The position numbers were made by a program, and so were the translations under genes. A stretch of DNA of 55,301 bases. Source: Kosakonia oryziphila (GTDB taxonomy: Bacteria > Pseudomonadota > Gammaproteobacteria > Enterobacterales > Enterobacteriaceae). The stretch's first letter is position 1; every line of letters starts with the position of its first letter. The notes beneath the pieces are model-generated. The model made no database searches. It worked only from the letters and a program-made list of their open reading frames with translations, and was not told where the DNA came from. Shown here in pieces: positions 27,420 to 38,524 of the stretch. The DNA lies in the NCBI RefSeq assembly GCF_900094795.1, contig NZ_FMBC01000034.1:1-55301 (forward strand), read 5' to 3'.

Positions 27420-29096
27420 ATGCATCACACCACACCGCTTATCACCACCATTGTCGGCGGCCTTGTACTGGCCTTCATTCTCGGCATGCTTGCCAATAAA
27501 CTGCGAATTTCTCCTCTGGTGGGCTACTTGTTAGCGGGTGTGCTGTCCGGGCCGTTTACGCCGGGCTTTGTCGCCGATACTCAACTGGCGCCCGAACTGG
27601 CGGAATTAGGTGTGATTCTGCTGATGTTCGGCGTTGGGTTGCACTTCTCATTAAAGGATTTGATGGCGGTAAAGTCGATCGCCATTCCCGGAGCGATAGC
27701 GCAAATTGCCGTCGCGACGCTGCTGGGTATGGCGCTTTCCGCACTGTCTGGCTGGTCTCTTATGACCGGTATTGTCTTTGGGTTATGTCTTTCCACCGCC
27801 AGTACGGTGGTGTTGTTGCGCGCGCTTGAGGAGCGACAGCTTATCGACAGCCAGCGCGGGCAAATCGCCATCGGCTGGCTGATTGTTGAAGATCTGGTGA
27901 TGGTGCTGACACTGGTGCTACTGCCCGCCGTCGCCGGGATGATAGAAAAAGACAACGTTGGGTTGGCATCGCTGGCGCTGGATATGAGCATTACCATCGG
28001 TAAAGTGGTGGCCTTTATCGCCATAATGATGCTGGTTGGCCGCCGTCTGGTGCCGTGGATCATGGCGCGTAGCGCCGCAACCGGCTCGCGCGAGCTGTTT
28101 ACTCTCTCCGTGCTGGCGCTGGCGCTCGGCATCGCCTTTGGCGCCGTCGAGCTATTTGATGTCTCCTTCGCCCTTGGTGCATTCTTCGCCGGTATGGTGC
28201 TAAACGAATCCGAGCTCAGCCATCGGGCGGCGCACGACACTCTGCCGCTGCGCGACGCGTTTGCAGTGCTGTTCTTTGTCTCTGTCGGCATGTTGTTCAA
28301 CCCGATGATCCTGATCGAACAGCCGCTGGCGGTGCTCGGCACGCTGGCTATCATCATCTTCGGTAAATCGGTGGCCGCTTTCTTGCTGGTGCGCCTGTTT
28401 GGTCACTCGCCGCGCACCGCGCTGACCATTGCCGCCAGCCTGGCACAGATTGGGGAGTTCGCTTTTATCCTGGCAGGCCTGGGAATGTCGATGGGACTGC
28501 TGCCGCAGACCGGGCAAAACCTGGTGCTGGCAGGCGCTATCCTGTCGATTATGCTCAACCCGGTGCTGTTTACGCTGCTGGAGAAGTACCTCAACAAAAC
28601 CGAGACGCTGGAAGAGCAAACGCTGGAAGAAGCCACCGAAGAAGAGAAGCAGATCCCGGTGGATATCTGCAACCATGCACTGCTGGTTGGGTTTGGCCGT
28701 GTTGGTAGCCTGCTGGGCGAAAAACTGATGGCGCGGGGTATTCCGCTGGTGGTGATTGAAACCTCGCGCACCCGGGTGGATGAGTTGCGCGCACGTGGGA
28801 TCCGCGCCGTACTGGGCAATGCCACCAATGAAGAGATCATGAATCTGGCGCATCTCGACTGCGCCCGCTGGCTGCTGCTGACCATTCCGAATGGTTACGA
28901 GGCCGGGGAGATTGTCGCAACCGCGCGTGAGAAATGCCCGGACATTGAAATTATTGCCCGCGCGCATTACGACGATGAAGTGGATTACATTACCGAGCGC
29001 GGCGCCAACCAGGTGGTGATGGGTGAACGCGAAATCGCCAATACCATGATAACGCTGCTGGAGAAACCGTCGGCTGAAGAAGCCGTGACGGGGTAA
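27420..29096 (+). CDS. ybaL: YbaL, predicted CPA2-family cation/proton antiporter
   Basis: A 558-residue membrane protein of the monovalent cation:proton antiporter-2 (KefB/KefC) family. The first 390 residues are about 12 hydrophobic segments of the Na/H exchanger fold (PLVGYLLAGVLSGPF, ASTVVLLRALEE, GMLFNPM). A linker rich in glutamate (TLEEQTLEEATEEEKQ) leads to a TrkA-N nucleotide-binding domain that starts CNHALLVGFGRVGSLLGEKL. Ion specificity is not known; E. coli YbaL has the same length. GGAG lies ten bases before the ATG. Confidence 0.94.
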   Translation: MHHTTPLITTIVGGLVLAFILGMLANKLRISPLVGYLLAGVLSGPFTPGFVADTQLAPELAELGVILLMFGVGLHFSLKDLMAVKSIAIPGAIAQIAVATLLGMALSALSGWSLMTGIVFGLCLSTASTVVLLRALEERQLIDSQRGQIAIGWLIVEDLVMVLTLVLLPAVAGMIEKDNVGLASLALDMSITIGKVVAFIAIMMLVGRRLVPWIMARSAATGSRELFTLSVLALALGIAFGAVELFDVSFALGAFFAGMVLNESELSHRAAHDTLPLRDAFAVLFFVSVGMLFNPMILIEQPLAVLGTLAIIIFGKSVAAFLLVRLFGHSPRTALTIAASLAQIGEFAFILAGLGMSMGLLPQTGQNLVLAGAILSIMLNPVLFTLLEKYLNKTETLEEQTLEEATEEEKQIPVDICNHALLVGFGRVGSLLGEKLMARGIPLVVIETSRTRVDELRARGIRAVLGNATNEEIMNLAHLDCARWLLLTIPNGYEAGEIVATAREKCPDIEIIARAHYDDEVDYITERGANQVVMGEREIANTMITLLEKPSAEEAVTG

Positions 29097-29112
29097 ACAA
29101 ACAACATTGATT

Positions 29113-29138
29113 GCCGGATGGCGCTACGCTTATCCGGC
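29113..29138 (+). repeat. REP element between ybaL and gsk
   Basis: GCCGGATGGCGctacGCTTATCCGGC is a near-consensus enterobacterial REP (palindromic unit), placed between the convergent ends of ybaL and gsk, where it can protect or terminate either transcript. Confidence 0.9.
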
Positions 29139-29151
29139 GAAACATGCGACA

Positions 29152-30456
29152 TCAACGTTCCCAGTACGCCTCTTCGAGGCTGTCTTCCCGCTCAGGCAGG
29201 CCACGGCTTAAGCGCGGTGAATGCTGGTTCAGCACCTGATAGCTCACGCGATTGGCGTATTTACACACCTGCGCCAGAGAGGAATAGGTCAGCCAGTTAA
29301 ATTTATGTTTGCTGGAATTCGGTACATTAGTGCGATGGTAATTATTTGCGGTAATGTCGTGCAGCAACGCCGCCAGTGCGCCATCACCCGCGCCGTTGGT
29401 GTTCATGATCTTCTCAGGCCCACCCATGTAGGGGGCAATGTGTGAGTAGATCCGCTGCGGGTTCTGGCAATCTTTATGGCGCATCGCCCGGCTGAACTCA
29501 TACTGGTTGAACTCGGCAATCGCTCCCGGCAGCAGAGGATGCTGGGTTTTGCGCTTCGTATCCTCTTCGGTAAAACCGGCCATATACAGGCCAATCGGCC
29601 CGGCGGTACACAGTACCAGATCTACCCAGTCCAGCGCTTTATCGGCGGCCAGCAGAGGATCGCTTTCGCCGGTCAACGCGTGGCCTTCTTCTTCGTTCAT
29701 CGCCAGAATCGAGACGTTTTCTTTGAGAAAATCACGCCAGCATTGCGGATTATCGGCAATCACATATTTGGTGCCCAGCGTCAGCACCACCGGCACGTTA
29801 TGCTTTTTGGCATAAGCTACGGCTTGCAGAGTGGCATCCGGCATCGGCTCACCGGGGTTGCAACGCACCAGATAGGAAGAGAGCACCAGCGCAGACGCGC
29901 CCGCAATCACCGATTCCGGAATACTCTCCGGGCGAAGCTGGTTCATCTGTCCGGGGCTGATGGCAAACGTCCGTTCGCCGCTGTCGCTGATCAGCGTAAA
30001 GCAACGACCAATCGCGCCATCCACGCCTTGCAGATAGTTCAGATCAGTACGACTAGAGGTGTTGCACAGATAACGATAGGCGTAACTACCGATTTTCACG
30101 CTGTCGCACATCACGCCGAGCAGCACAGAACGGTCATCGGCCAGCACTGAGTAGTTATGCATGGTGTTACCGATCGTACCGCCAGCAAACTGATGGGTGA
30201 TCAGATCGTTGCTCACCAGTTCCTGGTACAGCGCTTCGGCCACATCATCGGCGATCACCAGCGAATGCCCGGTGCTCAGGCCATAACGTGAGATAAACGC
30301 ATCATCCACTTTAGCCTCGATATCCACCAGCGTCTGATCGATACCAACCACCCAGCAGGCGCTAACTTCATTTTCTGGCTGGATTTGTTGCAATAACGGA
30401 TCGCGGGCGTTAACGGGAAAATAGTGTTTGGATTTACGTTTACCGGGAAATTTCAT
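29152..30456 (-). CDS. gsk: Inosine-guanosine kinase Gsk
   Basis: Gsk phosphorylates inosine and guanosine with ATP in purine salvage. The 434 residues match E. coli. It belongs to the PfkB/ribokinase family: GGTIGNTMHNYSVL forms the substrate region near residue 95, and NTNGAGDGALAALLHDI carries the catalytic aspartate in the GAGD motif near residue 360. It lies downstream of hemH in the same direction; aes, which lies between them in K-12, is absent. Confidence 0.96.
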   Translation of the reverse strand: MKFPGKRKSKHYFPVNARDPLLQQIQPENEVSACWVVGIDQTLVDIEAKVDDAFISRYGLSTGHSLVIADDVAEALYQELVSNDLITHQFAGGTIGNTMHNYSVLADDRSVLLGVMCDSVKIGSYAYRYLCNTSSRTDLNYLQGVDGAIGRCFTLISDSGERTFAISPGQMNQLRPESIPESVIAGASALVLSSYLVRCNPGEPMPDATLQAVAYAKKHNVPVVLTLGTKYVIADNPQCWRDFLKENVSILAMNEEEGHALTGESDPLLAADKALDWVDLVLCTAGPIGLYMAGFTEEDTKRKTQHPLLPGAIAEFNQYEFSRAMRHKDCQNPQRIYSHIAPYMGGPEKIMNTNGAGDGALAALLHDITANNYHRTNVPNSSKHKFNWLTYSSLAQVCKYANRVSYQVLNQHSPRLSRGLPEREDSLEEAYWER

Positions 30457-30479
30457 GGTTGTAATAAGCGCTGAACATA

Positions 30480-30511
30480 AGGGCTGAGAATGTTAACACA
30501 CTCTCAGCCCT
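30480..30511 (-). terminator. Hairpin terminator between hemH and gsk
   Basis: AGGGCTGAGA pairs with TCTCAGCCCT across a 12-base loop. On the minus strand it begins nine bases after the hemH stop and is followed by TTATGTT, a weak T-run. Confidence 0.65.
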
Positions 30512-30519
30512 GCGGGCGA

Positions 30520-31482
30520 TCAGCGATACCTGGCCGTCAGGTTGACCATCATTTCGATATGCTCTGGTGAATCATTCAGCGCTGGTATGTATTCATATTT
30601 CTCGCCGCCCGCCTCGAGGAAAAACTCACGGTTTTGCACCGCGATCTCCTCCAGCGTCTCAAGGCAGTCTGCGGCAAAACCTGGCGACATCACCTGGATA
30701 TGTTTCACCCCTTTCTCACCCAGCATTTTCAGCGTTTCATCGGTGTACGGTGTCAGCCAGGGTTCGCGGCCAAAGCGTGACTGGAAGGTCATCATCACTT
30801 TTTCCGGCGGCAGATCGAGCGCCGAGACCAGTTCACGCGTGGTATCACGGCAGCGCTGCGGGTAGTCATCCCCTTCTGCCGCGTAGCGCTGCGGAATGCC
30901 GTGATAAGAGAGCAGCAGCAGATCCGGCTCGCCGTGTATGGCGAAAGAGGCGCGCACACTGTTTGCCAGCGCCGAAATGTAATCCGTATCGTCGGCATAA
31001 TCGCGGATAAAGGAGATGCCGGGAATATAGCGTTTCTTCGCCAGAATTCGCGCCAGTTCGTCCCATACCGCCGCCACCGTTGAGCAGGAGTATTGCGGGT
31101 AGAGTGAGAGCACAACAATATGGTCAACATCCTGCTCCAGCAGGGCATCCACGGCACTTTCCAGCGACGGTGAACCATAGCTCATGCCGAGCGCCACGGG
31201 AACGCCCGGCAACCGCGCAGCCAGCGCCTGTTGCTGCCTGCGGCTGTAAACCATCAGCGGCGAACCGTCTTCCATCCAGACAGATTGGTAGAGTTTTGCC
31301 ACGCGCGGTGAACGAATCGGCAGGATCACACCACGTAATAGCGGCCACCACAGCAAGCGCGACGTATCAACAACACGTCTGTCGCTTAAAAATTGCCGCA
31401 GATAACGTTTTACTGCTGCCGGAGTGGGGGCATCGGGGGTACCGAGATTGGCAAGCAGGATGCCGGTTTTCGCCTGACTCAT
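30520..31482 (-). CDS. hemH: Ferrochelatase HemH
   Basis: HemH inserts Fe(II) into protoporphyrin IX, the last step of haem synthesis, at the inner face of the cytoplasmic membrane. The 320 residues equal E. coli. Family blocks are [43 protein letters not shown] (metal-binding histidine, about residue 194) and [18 protein letters not shown] with the conserved glutamate at [17 protein letters not shown]. The bacterial form lacks the C-terminal iron-sulfur extension. It is transcribed from the adk side. Confidence 0.97.
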   Translation of the reverse strand: MSQAKTGILLANLGTPDAPTPAAVKRYLRQFLSDRRVVDTSRLLWWPLLRGVILPIRSPRVAKLYQSVWMEDGSPLMVYSRRQQQALAARLPGVPVALGMSYGSPSLESAVDALLEQDVDHIVVLSLYPQYSCSTVAAVWDELARILAKKRYIPGISFIRDYADDTDYISALANSVRASFAIHGEPDLLLLSYHGIPQRYAAEGDDYPQRCRDTTRELVSALDLPPEKVMMTFQSRFGREPWLTPYTDETLKMLGEKGVKHIQVMSPGFAADCLETLEEIAVQNREFFLEAGGEKYEYIPALNDSPEHIEMMVNLTARYR

Positions 31483-31572
31483 TCACGCCTCTTAACCTTT
31501 TGAATGGTTGGTAATTGTAGCGTAAAAGCGTTTAAACGGAACCAATTGCAGCGAAAGGTAAGATGAGAAATA

Positions 31573-31600
31573 TTCTCACCCGGAGGGATCCGAGTGAGAA
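31573..31600 (-). terminator. Hairpin after adk
   Basis: TTCTCACcCGG and CCGaGTGAGAA form an imperfect stem just past the adk stop on the minus strand, followed by TATTTCTCATCTT. It is a likely adk terminator, though the T-run is interrupted. Confidence 0.55.
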
Positions 31601-31607
31601 CACGCGC

Positions 31608-32285
<678 letters not shown>

Positions 32286-32376
32286 TCAAAAGCGCTAAAA
32301 GATACCACCAGAACGAGTATCGCTCAAGGAAGCCGGAATGGCTGAAACGGTTAATGAGAGAGATTACTTCGGGGAG

Positions 32377-32405
32377 TACCCCTCTCGCGTGAAACGAGAG
32401 GGGTA
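32377..32405 (-). terminator. Inverted repeat after htpG
   Basis: TACCCCTCTCG and CGAGAGGGGTA form a perfect 11-bp stem with a seven-base loop, 22 bases past the htpG stop on the minus strand. There is no T-run, so terminator function is likely but not certain. Confidence 0.55.
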
Positions 32406-32427
32406 AGGTCAGACCAAAAACAGAAAC

Positions 32428-34302
32428 TCAGGCAGTCAGCAGCTGATTCATACGACGGATGAACTGGTTCGGATCTTCCAGCGTGCCGCGTTCGGCAAAC
32501 AGCGCCTGCTCCAGCAACAGCTCGACCCACTCGCTGAACTGGTTATCATCCTGGGTGCCCGCAGCACGTTTCACCAGCGCGTGATCCGGGTTCAGTTCAA
32601 AGATGTATTTTACTTCCGGCGCATTCTGACCCGCAGCCGCGAACAGTTTCGCCATCTGCGTGCTCATCTCGTCGGCATCGGTTACTACCACCGCAGGCGT
32701 TTCGGTCAGACGATGGGTCAGGCGTACTTCTTTCACGCGATCGCCAAGCAGGGTTTTCACGCGGTCAACAAACGGCTCGAGCGCTTTTTCCGCCTCTTTC
32801 GCGCTGTCGTCCACTTCGTCGGCCAGTTTTTCCAGCGACGCATCAGCTTTCGCCACTGACTGGAACGGTTTGCCGTCGAATTCGGTCAGGTAGCTCATCA
32901 TCCATTCGTCGATGCGATCGGAAAGCAGCAGCACTTCGATCCCTTTCTTACGCAGCAGTTCCAGATGCGGGCTGCTCTTTGCCGCAGCGTAGCTGTCAGC
33001 GGTAATGAAGTAGATCTTCTCCTGGCCTTCTTTCATACGCGATACGTACTCTTCCAGCGACACGGTCTGCGCAGAAGAGTCATTGTGCGTGGAGGCAAAA
33101 CGCAGCAATTTGGCAATCGCTTCCAGGTTAGCACTGTCTTCGCCAGCCCCTTCTTTCAGCACCAGGCCGAACTGCTGCCAGAATGTCTGGTATTTTTCCG
33201 CGTCATCTTTCGCCAGTTTATCCAGCATTTGCAGCACACGTTTGGTCAGCGCGGTACGCAGATTGCGCGTAACGCTGCTGTCCTGCAAAATTTCGCGCGA
33301 AACGTTGAGCGGCAGATCGCTGGAATCCACCAGGCCGCGAACGAAGCGCAGATAGTTCGGCATAAACTGTTCGGCTTCGTCCATAATAAACACGCGCTGC
33401 ACATAAAGTTTCAGGCCGTGTTTATGATCGCGGTTCCACATATCCCACGGCGCCTGCGACGGGATATAAAGCAGGCTGGTGTACTCCTGCTTCCCTTCCA
33501 CACGGTTGTGGCTCCAGGTCAGCGGATCGGTAAAGTCGTGGGCGATATGTTTGTAGAATTCGTTATATTCTTCGTCTTTGATTTCAGACTTGTTGCGCGT
33601 CCATAGCGCCTGCGCTTTGTTGATCTTCTCCCAGGAAACCACGGTTTCGCCGTCTTTCTCTTCCTGTTTTTCGATCTCGACCGGCAGAGCGATATGGTCG
33701 GAATATTTACTGATAATAGAACGCACGCGCCAGTCATTGAGGAAATCATCTTCCCCTTCGCGCAGATGCAGCGTGATTTCCGTCCCGCGATCGGCTTTGG
33801 TGATATCAGCGACGGTGTATTCGCCCGCGCCTTCAGATTCCCAGAACACGCCATTTTCTGCGCTCTCGCCCGCCGCGCGGGTACGTACAGTCACTTTATC
33901 CGCAACGATAAACGCCGAGTAGAAACCTACGCCGAACTGACCAATCAACTGGCTGTCTTTAGCCTGATCGGAGCCCATTGATTCGAGAAAGGCTTTGGTG
34001 CCGGACTTGGCGATGGTACCCAGATGATCGATAACTTCATCGCGAGTCATACCAATACCGTTATCGGCGATGGTCAACGTACGCTTTTCTTTATCGAAAG
34101 AGACGCGGACATGCAATTCGCCATCGCCTTCGTAGAGATCCGGGTTGGACAGCGCGCGGAAACGCAGTTTGTCCGCCGCATCCGAGGCGTTGGAGATCAG
34201 CTCACGCAGGAAAATTTCTTTGTTCGAATAGAGAGAATGGATCATCAGGTGCAGAAGCTGTTTAACTTCAGACTGAAAACCGCGAGTTTCTTGTCCTTTC
34301 AT
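32428..34302 (-). CDS. htpG: Hsp90-family chaperone HtpG
   Basis: HtpG is the bacterial Hsp90, an ATP-dependent dimeric chaperone of the cytoplasm. The 624 residues equal E. coli. The N-terminal GHKL ATPase has [14 protein letters not shown], the ADNGIGM loop, GTIAKSGTK and [11 protein letters not shown]; the middle domain holds the catalytic-loop arginine in SREILQDS; the C-terminal domain dimerises. A heat-shock (sigma-32) promoter is expected in 34303-34400, but I do not claim one by eye. Confidence 0.98.
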   Translation of the reverse strand: MKGQETRGFQSEVKQLLHLMIHSLYSNKEIFLRELISNASDAADKLRFRALSNPDLYEGDGELHVRVSFDKEKRTLTIADNGIGMTRDEVIDHLGTIAKSGTKAFLESMGSDQAKDSQLIGQFGVGFYSAFIVADKVTVRTRAAGESAENGVFWESEGAGEYTVADITKADRGTEITLHLREGEDDFLNDWRVRSIISKYSDHIALPVEIEKQEEKDGETVVSWEKINKAQALWTRNKSEIKDEEYNEFYKHIAHDFTDPLTWSHNRVEGKQEYTSLLYIPSQAPWDMWNRDHKHGLKLYVQRVFIMDEAEQFMPNYLRFVRGLVDSSDLPLNVSREILQDSSVTRNLRTALTKRVLQMLDKLAKDDAEKYQTFWQQFGLVLKEGAGEDSANLEAIAKLLRFASTHNDSSAQTVSLEEYVSRMKEGQEKIYFITADSYAAAKSSPHLELLRKKGIEVLLLSDRIDEWMMSYLTEFDGKPFQSVAKADASLEKLADEVDDSAKEAEKALEPFVDRVKTLLGDRVKEVRLTHRLTETPAVVVTDADEMSTQMAKLFAAAGQNAPEVKYIFELNPDHALVKRAAGTQDDNQFSEWVELLLEQALFAERGTLEDPNQFIRRMNQLLTA

Positions 34303-34411
34303 TGGGAAAACCTCAACAATGCCATTTACAAGGTAAAAAATGCGTTGAGGGTGAAGTGGGGACAGAGGCGGGAATTTTCAAGCGGAGGCAAAAATTTCTG
34401 CCTCCGTTTGA

Positions 34412-35016
34412 TTAAAAACGAATCTTGTGGCGACCGGCAAGCGAGTGTGACAGCGTGGTGCCGTCAACCATCTCCAGCTCGCCACCCACCGGCACACCGT
34501 GCGCGATGCGGCTGGCTTCCACACCATATTGCGCGCAAAGCTCCGCAATATAGTTCGCCGTTGCCTCACCTTCCACCGTCGGGTTGGTGGCGAGGATCAC
34601 TTCCTGGATCTTTTCTGCGGCCAGCCGCTGCTCAAGCCGGTCGAGACCGATATCATCCGGCCCGATACCGTCCAGCGGCGACAGATGCCCCATCAGCACA
34701 AAGTAGCGCCCCGAGAACTGCCCGGTTTGCTCGATGGCATAAATATCCGCCGGGCTTTCTACCACACAGATTTGACCGTTTTCCTGGCGCCGTGGGTTGC
34801 TGCATATATTGCACACATCCTGCTCGGTAAAGGTACGGCAATCGGCGCAGTGGCCGATTTCCGACATTGCCCGGGTAAGCGCCTGCGCCAGCCGCATACC
34901 GCCGCTGCGATCGCGCTGCAACAGCGTAAACGCCATGCGTTGCGCCGACTTCGGGCCAACGCCCGGCAGGCAGCGCAGTGCTTCCATAAGCTGCGTTAAC
35001 AGCGGACTGGTCTGCA

Positions 35017-35017
<1 letters not shown>
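34412..35017 (-). CDS. recR: Recombination mediator RecR
   Basis: RecR works with RecF and RecO to load RecA onto gapped DNA. The 201 residues equal E. coli. An N-terminal helix-hairpin-helix ([14 protein letters not shown]) precedes the four-cysteine zinc finger ([21 protein letters not shown]) and a Toprim domain ([17 protein letters not shown]). The start codon shares one base with the ybaB stop, so translation is coupled. It is the last gene of dnaX-ybaB-recR. Confidence 0.97.
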
Positions 35018-35358
<341 letters not shown>

Positions 35359-35427
35359 TTAGCTGTGGTGACTGACCAGAGCGGTAAGTCACATTCAGGG
35401 TTAAAAACGGAAAGCCGCAGCTTGCCG

Positions 35428-37368
35428 TCAAAGGGGACGAATACTCTCTTCATCCAGATCCGCATCGAAAAACCGTTGCAGCGTCTGGATGTTGTTATCC
35501 GCAATAATTGCTTCACGCGCCTGCGCGAGCTTTTCCTCATAGATTGTCTGACGCCACTCCAGCGGCGTACGCACCGCCGGATTATCATCTTCAATGATAG
35601 TCAGTTCAACCGTCGAACCGTGCAATTCACTAAGCGCATCGCTCAGCGCCTTCTGTGCGCCCTGCGAATTAAGGTGGCGCTGCGAGCTGCGCAAATGCAG
35701 ACACCAACGATCGCCCTCCTGCTCTTTCCAGGCATTCAGCGCCACCTGCTCAACCAGTTTCGGCAATGTTAGCTGGCTGACCTCTTTCGCCCAGGCATCA
35801 CGCTCAATTGCCTCTTCCGCCAGCTTTTTCGCCAGCTCTGGCGTTTTCTCGTGTTCCAGCGCCTTTTTCAACGCTTTGGGCGTGGCAACAACCTCTTTTG
35901 TCTCGGCGACAACAGTAGTTGCTTTCCAGCGGTAGGCCTCTTTTTTCGCCGGAGCCTGTTCAAGCGCCGACGGTGCCGGGCGCGATTGCGCACGCTCGGT
36001 AACCGAAGCCAGACGCTCCAGCGCGGCATTATTCACCGGCCGCGCGCGGTTTGCGGCTGCCGGTTCACTCTTTTTTGCTTTGTCTGCTCCCTGAGCGCGT
36101 TGCAACTGTCTGCGCGCCGCCAGCACCGAGCTGGTTGATTCAGGCAGCGGTACATCGTTCTGCACTGGTGCGGCCGCTGGTTGGGCCTGCGGCACGGGCG
36201 GAACCTGCTGCGGCGCCATCACATCGGTGGGCGCCACAGGAGCGAAGGATTGTTGAGGCACTTCTGGTGCTGCTAGCGGCGCTCGTGGATGGAACGCCAG
36301 CGCGCGCAGCAGTGTCATTTCAACGCCCATGCGGCGGTCCGGCGCAAAGGGTAGCTCTTTACGGCCAATCAACAGCGTCTGGTAATAGAGCTGCACATCG
36401 GTGGGCGGCACGGTGCGGGCCAGTTCACGCAGACGCTGCTCAATCGGGGCCATGTCGCTGCCGAGCGCCGCAGGCGTTAGCTGTACCATGGCGATACGGT
36501 GCAGCAGCGTTTGCATCTCCAGCAGCAGGGCTTCCCATTCAACGCTGCGTGATGCAGCCTCGTTCACCAGTCCCATGGCACGTTCGCCGTCGGCGGCAAC
36601 CACAGCTTCAACTAATGAAAGCGCCTGGTCGTCATTCAGTGTGCCAAGCATGGAGCTGACCGCCGCCGCGGAGAGCTGCCCGTTGCCGCTGGCAATCGCC
36701 TGATCGGTCAGGCTTAGCGCATCACGCAGGCTACCGTCAGCCGCACGCGCCAGCAATTGCAGCGCACGGGGTTCATGTTCAATCTTCTCGTCAGTAAGAA
36801 TGTGCTCAAGCTGGCTGCGGATCTGTTCGATATCCAGTGCTTTCAGGTGGAACTGAAGACAGCGGGAAAGAATGGTCACCGGCAGCTTTTGCGGATCGGT
36901 GGTCGCCAACAGGAATTTGACGTGTTCAGGCGGCTCTTCGAGCGTTTTTAACAGCGCGTTAAAGCTGTGACGCGAGAGCATATGCACTTCGTCAATCAGA
37001 TAGACTTTGAAACGCCCACGCGCCGGGGCGTACTGCACGTTATCCAGCAGATCGCGGGTATCTTCGACTTTGGTGCGCGACGCAGCGTCGATCTCAATTA
37101 AATCGACGAAACGTCCCTGCTCAATTTCACGGCAGTTATCACACACGCCGCACGGCGTTGCGGTGATGCCGGTTTCACAGTTCAGCCCCTTCGCCAGCAG
37201 ACGGGCGATAGAGGTTTTGCCGACGCCACGGGTGCCGGAAAACAGATACGCATGATGAATGCGTCCTGATGATAAGCCGTTCGCCAGTGCGGTCAGCACA
37301 TGCTCCTGGCCGACGACGTTAGCAAAAGTTTGCGGTCGCCATTTTCGGGCTAAGACCTGATAACTCAT
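35428..37368 (-). CDS. dnaX: DNA polymerase III tau and gamma subunits DnaX
   Basis: DnaX is the clamp-loader motor and the organiser of the replicative holoenzyme. The full tau form is 646 residues (643 in E. coli). The AAA+ part has the P-loop GTRGVGKTS near residue 45, a four-cysteine zinc module (CETG...CGVCDNC), Walker B VYLIDEVHML and the SRC sensor (ILSRC). A proline-rich linker follows residue 375, and the C-terminus binds DnaB and the alpha subunit. The shorter gamma form arises at the A AAA AAG site (36070-36076). Confidence 0.98.
   Translation of the reverse strand: MSYQVLARKWRPQTFANVVGQEHVLTALANGLSSGRIHHAYLFSGTRGVGKTSIARLLAKGLNCETGITATPCGVCDNCREIEQGRFVDLIEIDAASRTKVEDTRDLLDNVQYAPARGRFKVYLIDEVHMLSRHSFNALLKTLEEPPEHVKFLLATTDPQKLPVTILSRCLQFHLKALDIEQIRSQLEHILTDEKIEHEPRALQLLARAADGSLRDALSLTDQAIASGNGQLSAAAVSSMLGTLNDDQALSLVEAVVAADGERAMGLVNEAASRSVEWEALLLEMQTLLHRIAMVQLTPAALGSDMAPIEQRLRELARTVPPTDVQLYYQTLLIGRKELPFAPDRRMGVEMTLLRALAFHPRAPLAAPEVPQQSFAPVAPTDVMAPQQVPPVPQAQPAAAPVQNDVPLPESTSSVLAARRQLQRAQGADKAKKSEPAAANRARPVNNAALERLASVTERAQSRPAPSALEQAPAKKEAYRWKATTVVAETKEVVATPKALKKALEHEKTPELAKKLAEEAIERDAWAKEVSQLTLPKLVEQVALNAWKEQEGDRWCLHLRSSQRHLNSQGAQKALSDALSELHGSTVELTIIEDDNPAVRTPLEWRQTIYEEKLAQAREAIIADNNIQTLQRFFDADLDEESIRPL
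36065..36091 (-). promoter_or_regulatory. Programmed -1 frameshift signal in dnaX (gamma subunit)
   Basis: On the minus strand the slippery heptamer A-AAA-AAG lies at 36070-36076, followed at once by GAGTGA. A -1 slip reads lysine, glutamate and then TGA (36065-36067), giving a gamma protein of about 434 residues. An AGGGAG sequence that can pair with 16S rRNA lies about 10 bases before the heptamer. A stem-loop can form just downstream (CCGGCAGCCGC pairing with GCGGCCGG). All three elements match the E. coli dnaX signal. Confidence 0.9.
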
Positions 37369-37443
37369 TGGCAGGCTCTGAAACGCTGGAAGGTGGATTT
37401 ACGAAGGAATAATGCTAACACAGCACATGCTGTTAATACACTT

Positions 37444-37471
37444 CATCCCTCAGGCGCAGGCCTGAGGGATG
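37444..37471 (-). terminator. Hairpin terminator of apt
   Basis: CATCCCTCAGG, loop CGCAGG, CCTGAGGGATG: a perfect 11-bp stem 18 bases past the apt stop on the minus strand, followed by AAG and an AT-rich run. Confidence 0.65.
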
Positions 37472-37488
37472 AGAAAGCGGAAATGGCA

Positions 37489-38040
37489 TTAATGTCCCGG
37501 GAACGGCACCAAGCTGTAGCAGTTAATACCCTGTTTTTCAAGGCGTTGTTCACCGCCAAGATCGAACAGATTAATGATGAATGCCGCGTCGTTCACCTCA
37601 CCGCCCAGACGGCGAATCAGTTTCACCGTGGCTTCGATGGTGCCGCCGGTTGCCAGCAGATCGTCGATCATCAGCACCTTGTCTCCCGGTTTGATCGCAT
37701 CAACATGGATCTCTAACTGGTCAGTGCCGTACTCCAGCTCATAGCTCTCGGCAATGGTTTCACGCGGCAATTTACCCGGCTTACGCACCGGAACAAAGCC
37801 AACGCCCAGACCCAGCGCAACCGGTGCGCCAAACAGGAAGCCACGCGCTTCGGTTCCCACCACTTTGGTTATGCCAGCGTTTTTATAACGCTCAACCAGC
37901 AATTCAATGCTAAGAGCATACGCTTGCGGATCTTCCAGCAAACTGGTGACATCACGGAACAGAATGCCCGGCTTCGGATAATCCTGAATGCTTTTGATGC
38001 TGTTTTTAAGAAATTCAAGCTGCTGCGCAGTCGCTGTCAT
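37489..38040 (-). CDS. apt: Adenine phosphoribosyltransferase Apt
   Basis: Apt makes AMP from adenine and phosphoribosyl diphosphate in purine salvage. The 183-residue form starting [14 protein letters not shown] (38040) equals E. coli; an in-frame start 11 codons upstream is less likely. [11 protein letters not shown] and [14 protein letters not shown] are family blocks, and the PRPP-binding loop is [16 protein letters not shown] near residue 125. It lies upstream of dnaX in the same direction and behind the ruined ybaN. Confidence 0.97.
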   Translation of the reverse strand: MTATAQQLEFLKNSIKSIQDYPKPGILFRDVTSLLEDPQAYALSIELLVERYKNAGITKVVGTEARGFLFGAPVALGLGVGFVPVRKPGKLPRETIAESYELEYGTDQLEIHVDAIKPGDKVLMIDDLLATGGTIEATVKLIRRLGGEVNDAAFIINLFDLGGEQRLEKQGINCYSLVPFPGH

Positions 38041-38191
38041 GGATTTTTGCCTGATAGAAACGGTATTACTCACGGTACACGCGTTTACACTTTATGTAAC
38101 TACTGATTAACATTTAATCAGCCGCACCCGTGCTCGAAAACGCTCGAATTTACTGACTGTGCGCCACAATTGCAACTGCCATTACTGCGGT

Positions 38192-38460
38192 TTATGTTTT
38201 TTGTTGCTTTGCATCAATCACCGGAATACGCCATATCTACCCTAAATAATTCGAGTTGCAGGAAGGCGGCGGCGCAGCGACAAATTCGTCGGGAACGAAT
38301 TTGCCCAACCGAAGGTTGGCCTCCGGTGAGAGACAGGATGTCTCTCAGTAATCCCCAGGAGTTTACTCCAGTCAGTGACTGGGGTGAGCGACAGAACCAC
38401 GCCAGGCGTACCAGGCACTACCGCCAGCCAACCAATGATGAGTAAAATAGTCCGTTGCAT
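38192..38460 (-). pseudogene. ybaN: ybaN (DUF454 inner-membrane protein), disrupted by a repeat element
   Basis: E. coli YbaN is a 125-residue membrane protein upstream of apt. Here only the two ends remain. Codons 1-23 (38460 down to 38392) read MQRTILLIIGWLAVVPGTPG and then VVL, matching the YbaN N-terminus. The last 14 codons and stop (38236 down to 38192) read IWRIPVIDAKQQKT, matching its C-terminus. In place of the middle (about 88 codons) lies a 156-bp fragment of the repeat seen complete at 23889-24160. The repeat lost its right half in the same place, so an insertion followed by a deletion is the simplest history. The product cannot function. Confidence 0.88.
38238..38393. mobile_element. 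MITE-like enterobacterial repeat, truncated copy inside ybaN
   Basis: From TACCCTAAATAATTCGAG to GGGTGAGCGACA this segment matches 23891-24046 of the complete copy with few differences (such as CCCAGGAGTTTACTCCAG against CCCGGGAGCTTACTTCAG, where paired arms change together). The right 115 bp with the second terminal repeat are missing. The break joins directly to ybaN codon 23. Confidence 0.85.
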
Positions 38461-38524
38461 AGCGCACTTCATCAGCATTATGAACGGGTAATGTAAGAGT
38501 GTGATATTTACCGGGAGAAGAGAC

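Noticed and set aside
29476..30150. A 224-codon plus-strand frame inside gsk
   Set aside because: It is antisense to intact gsk, which matches the E. coli enzyme over its full length. Its composition is that of a reverse-complement shadow.
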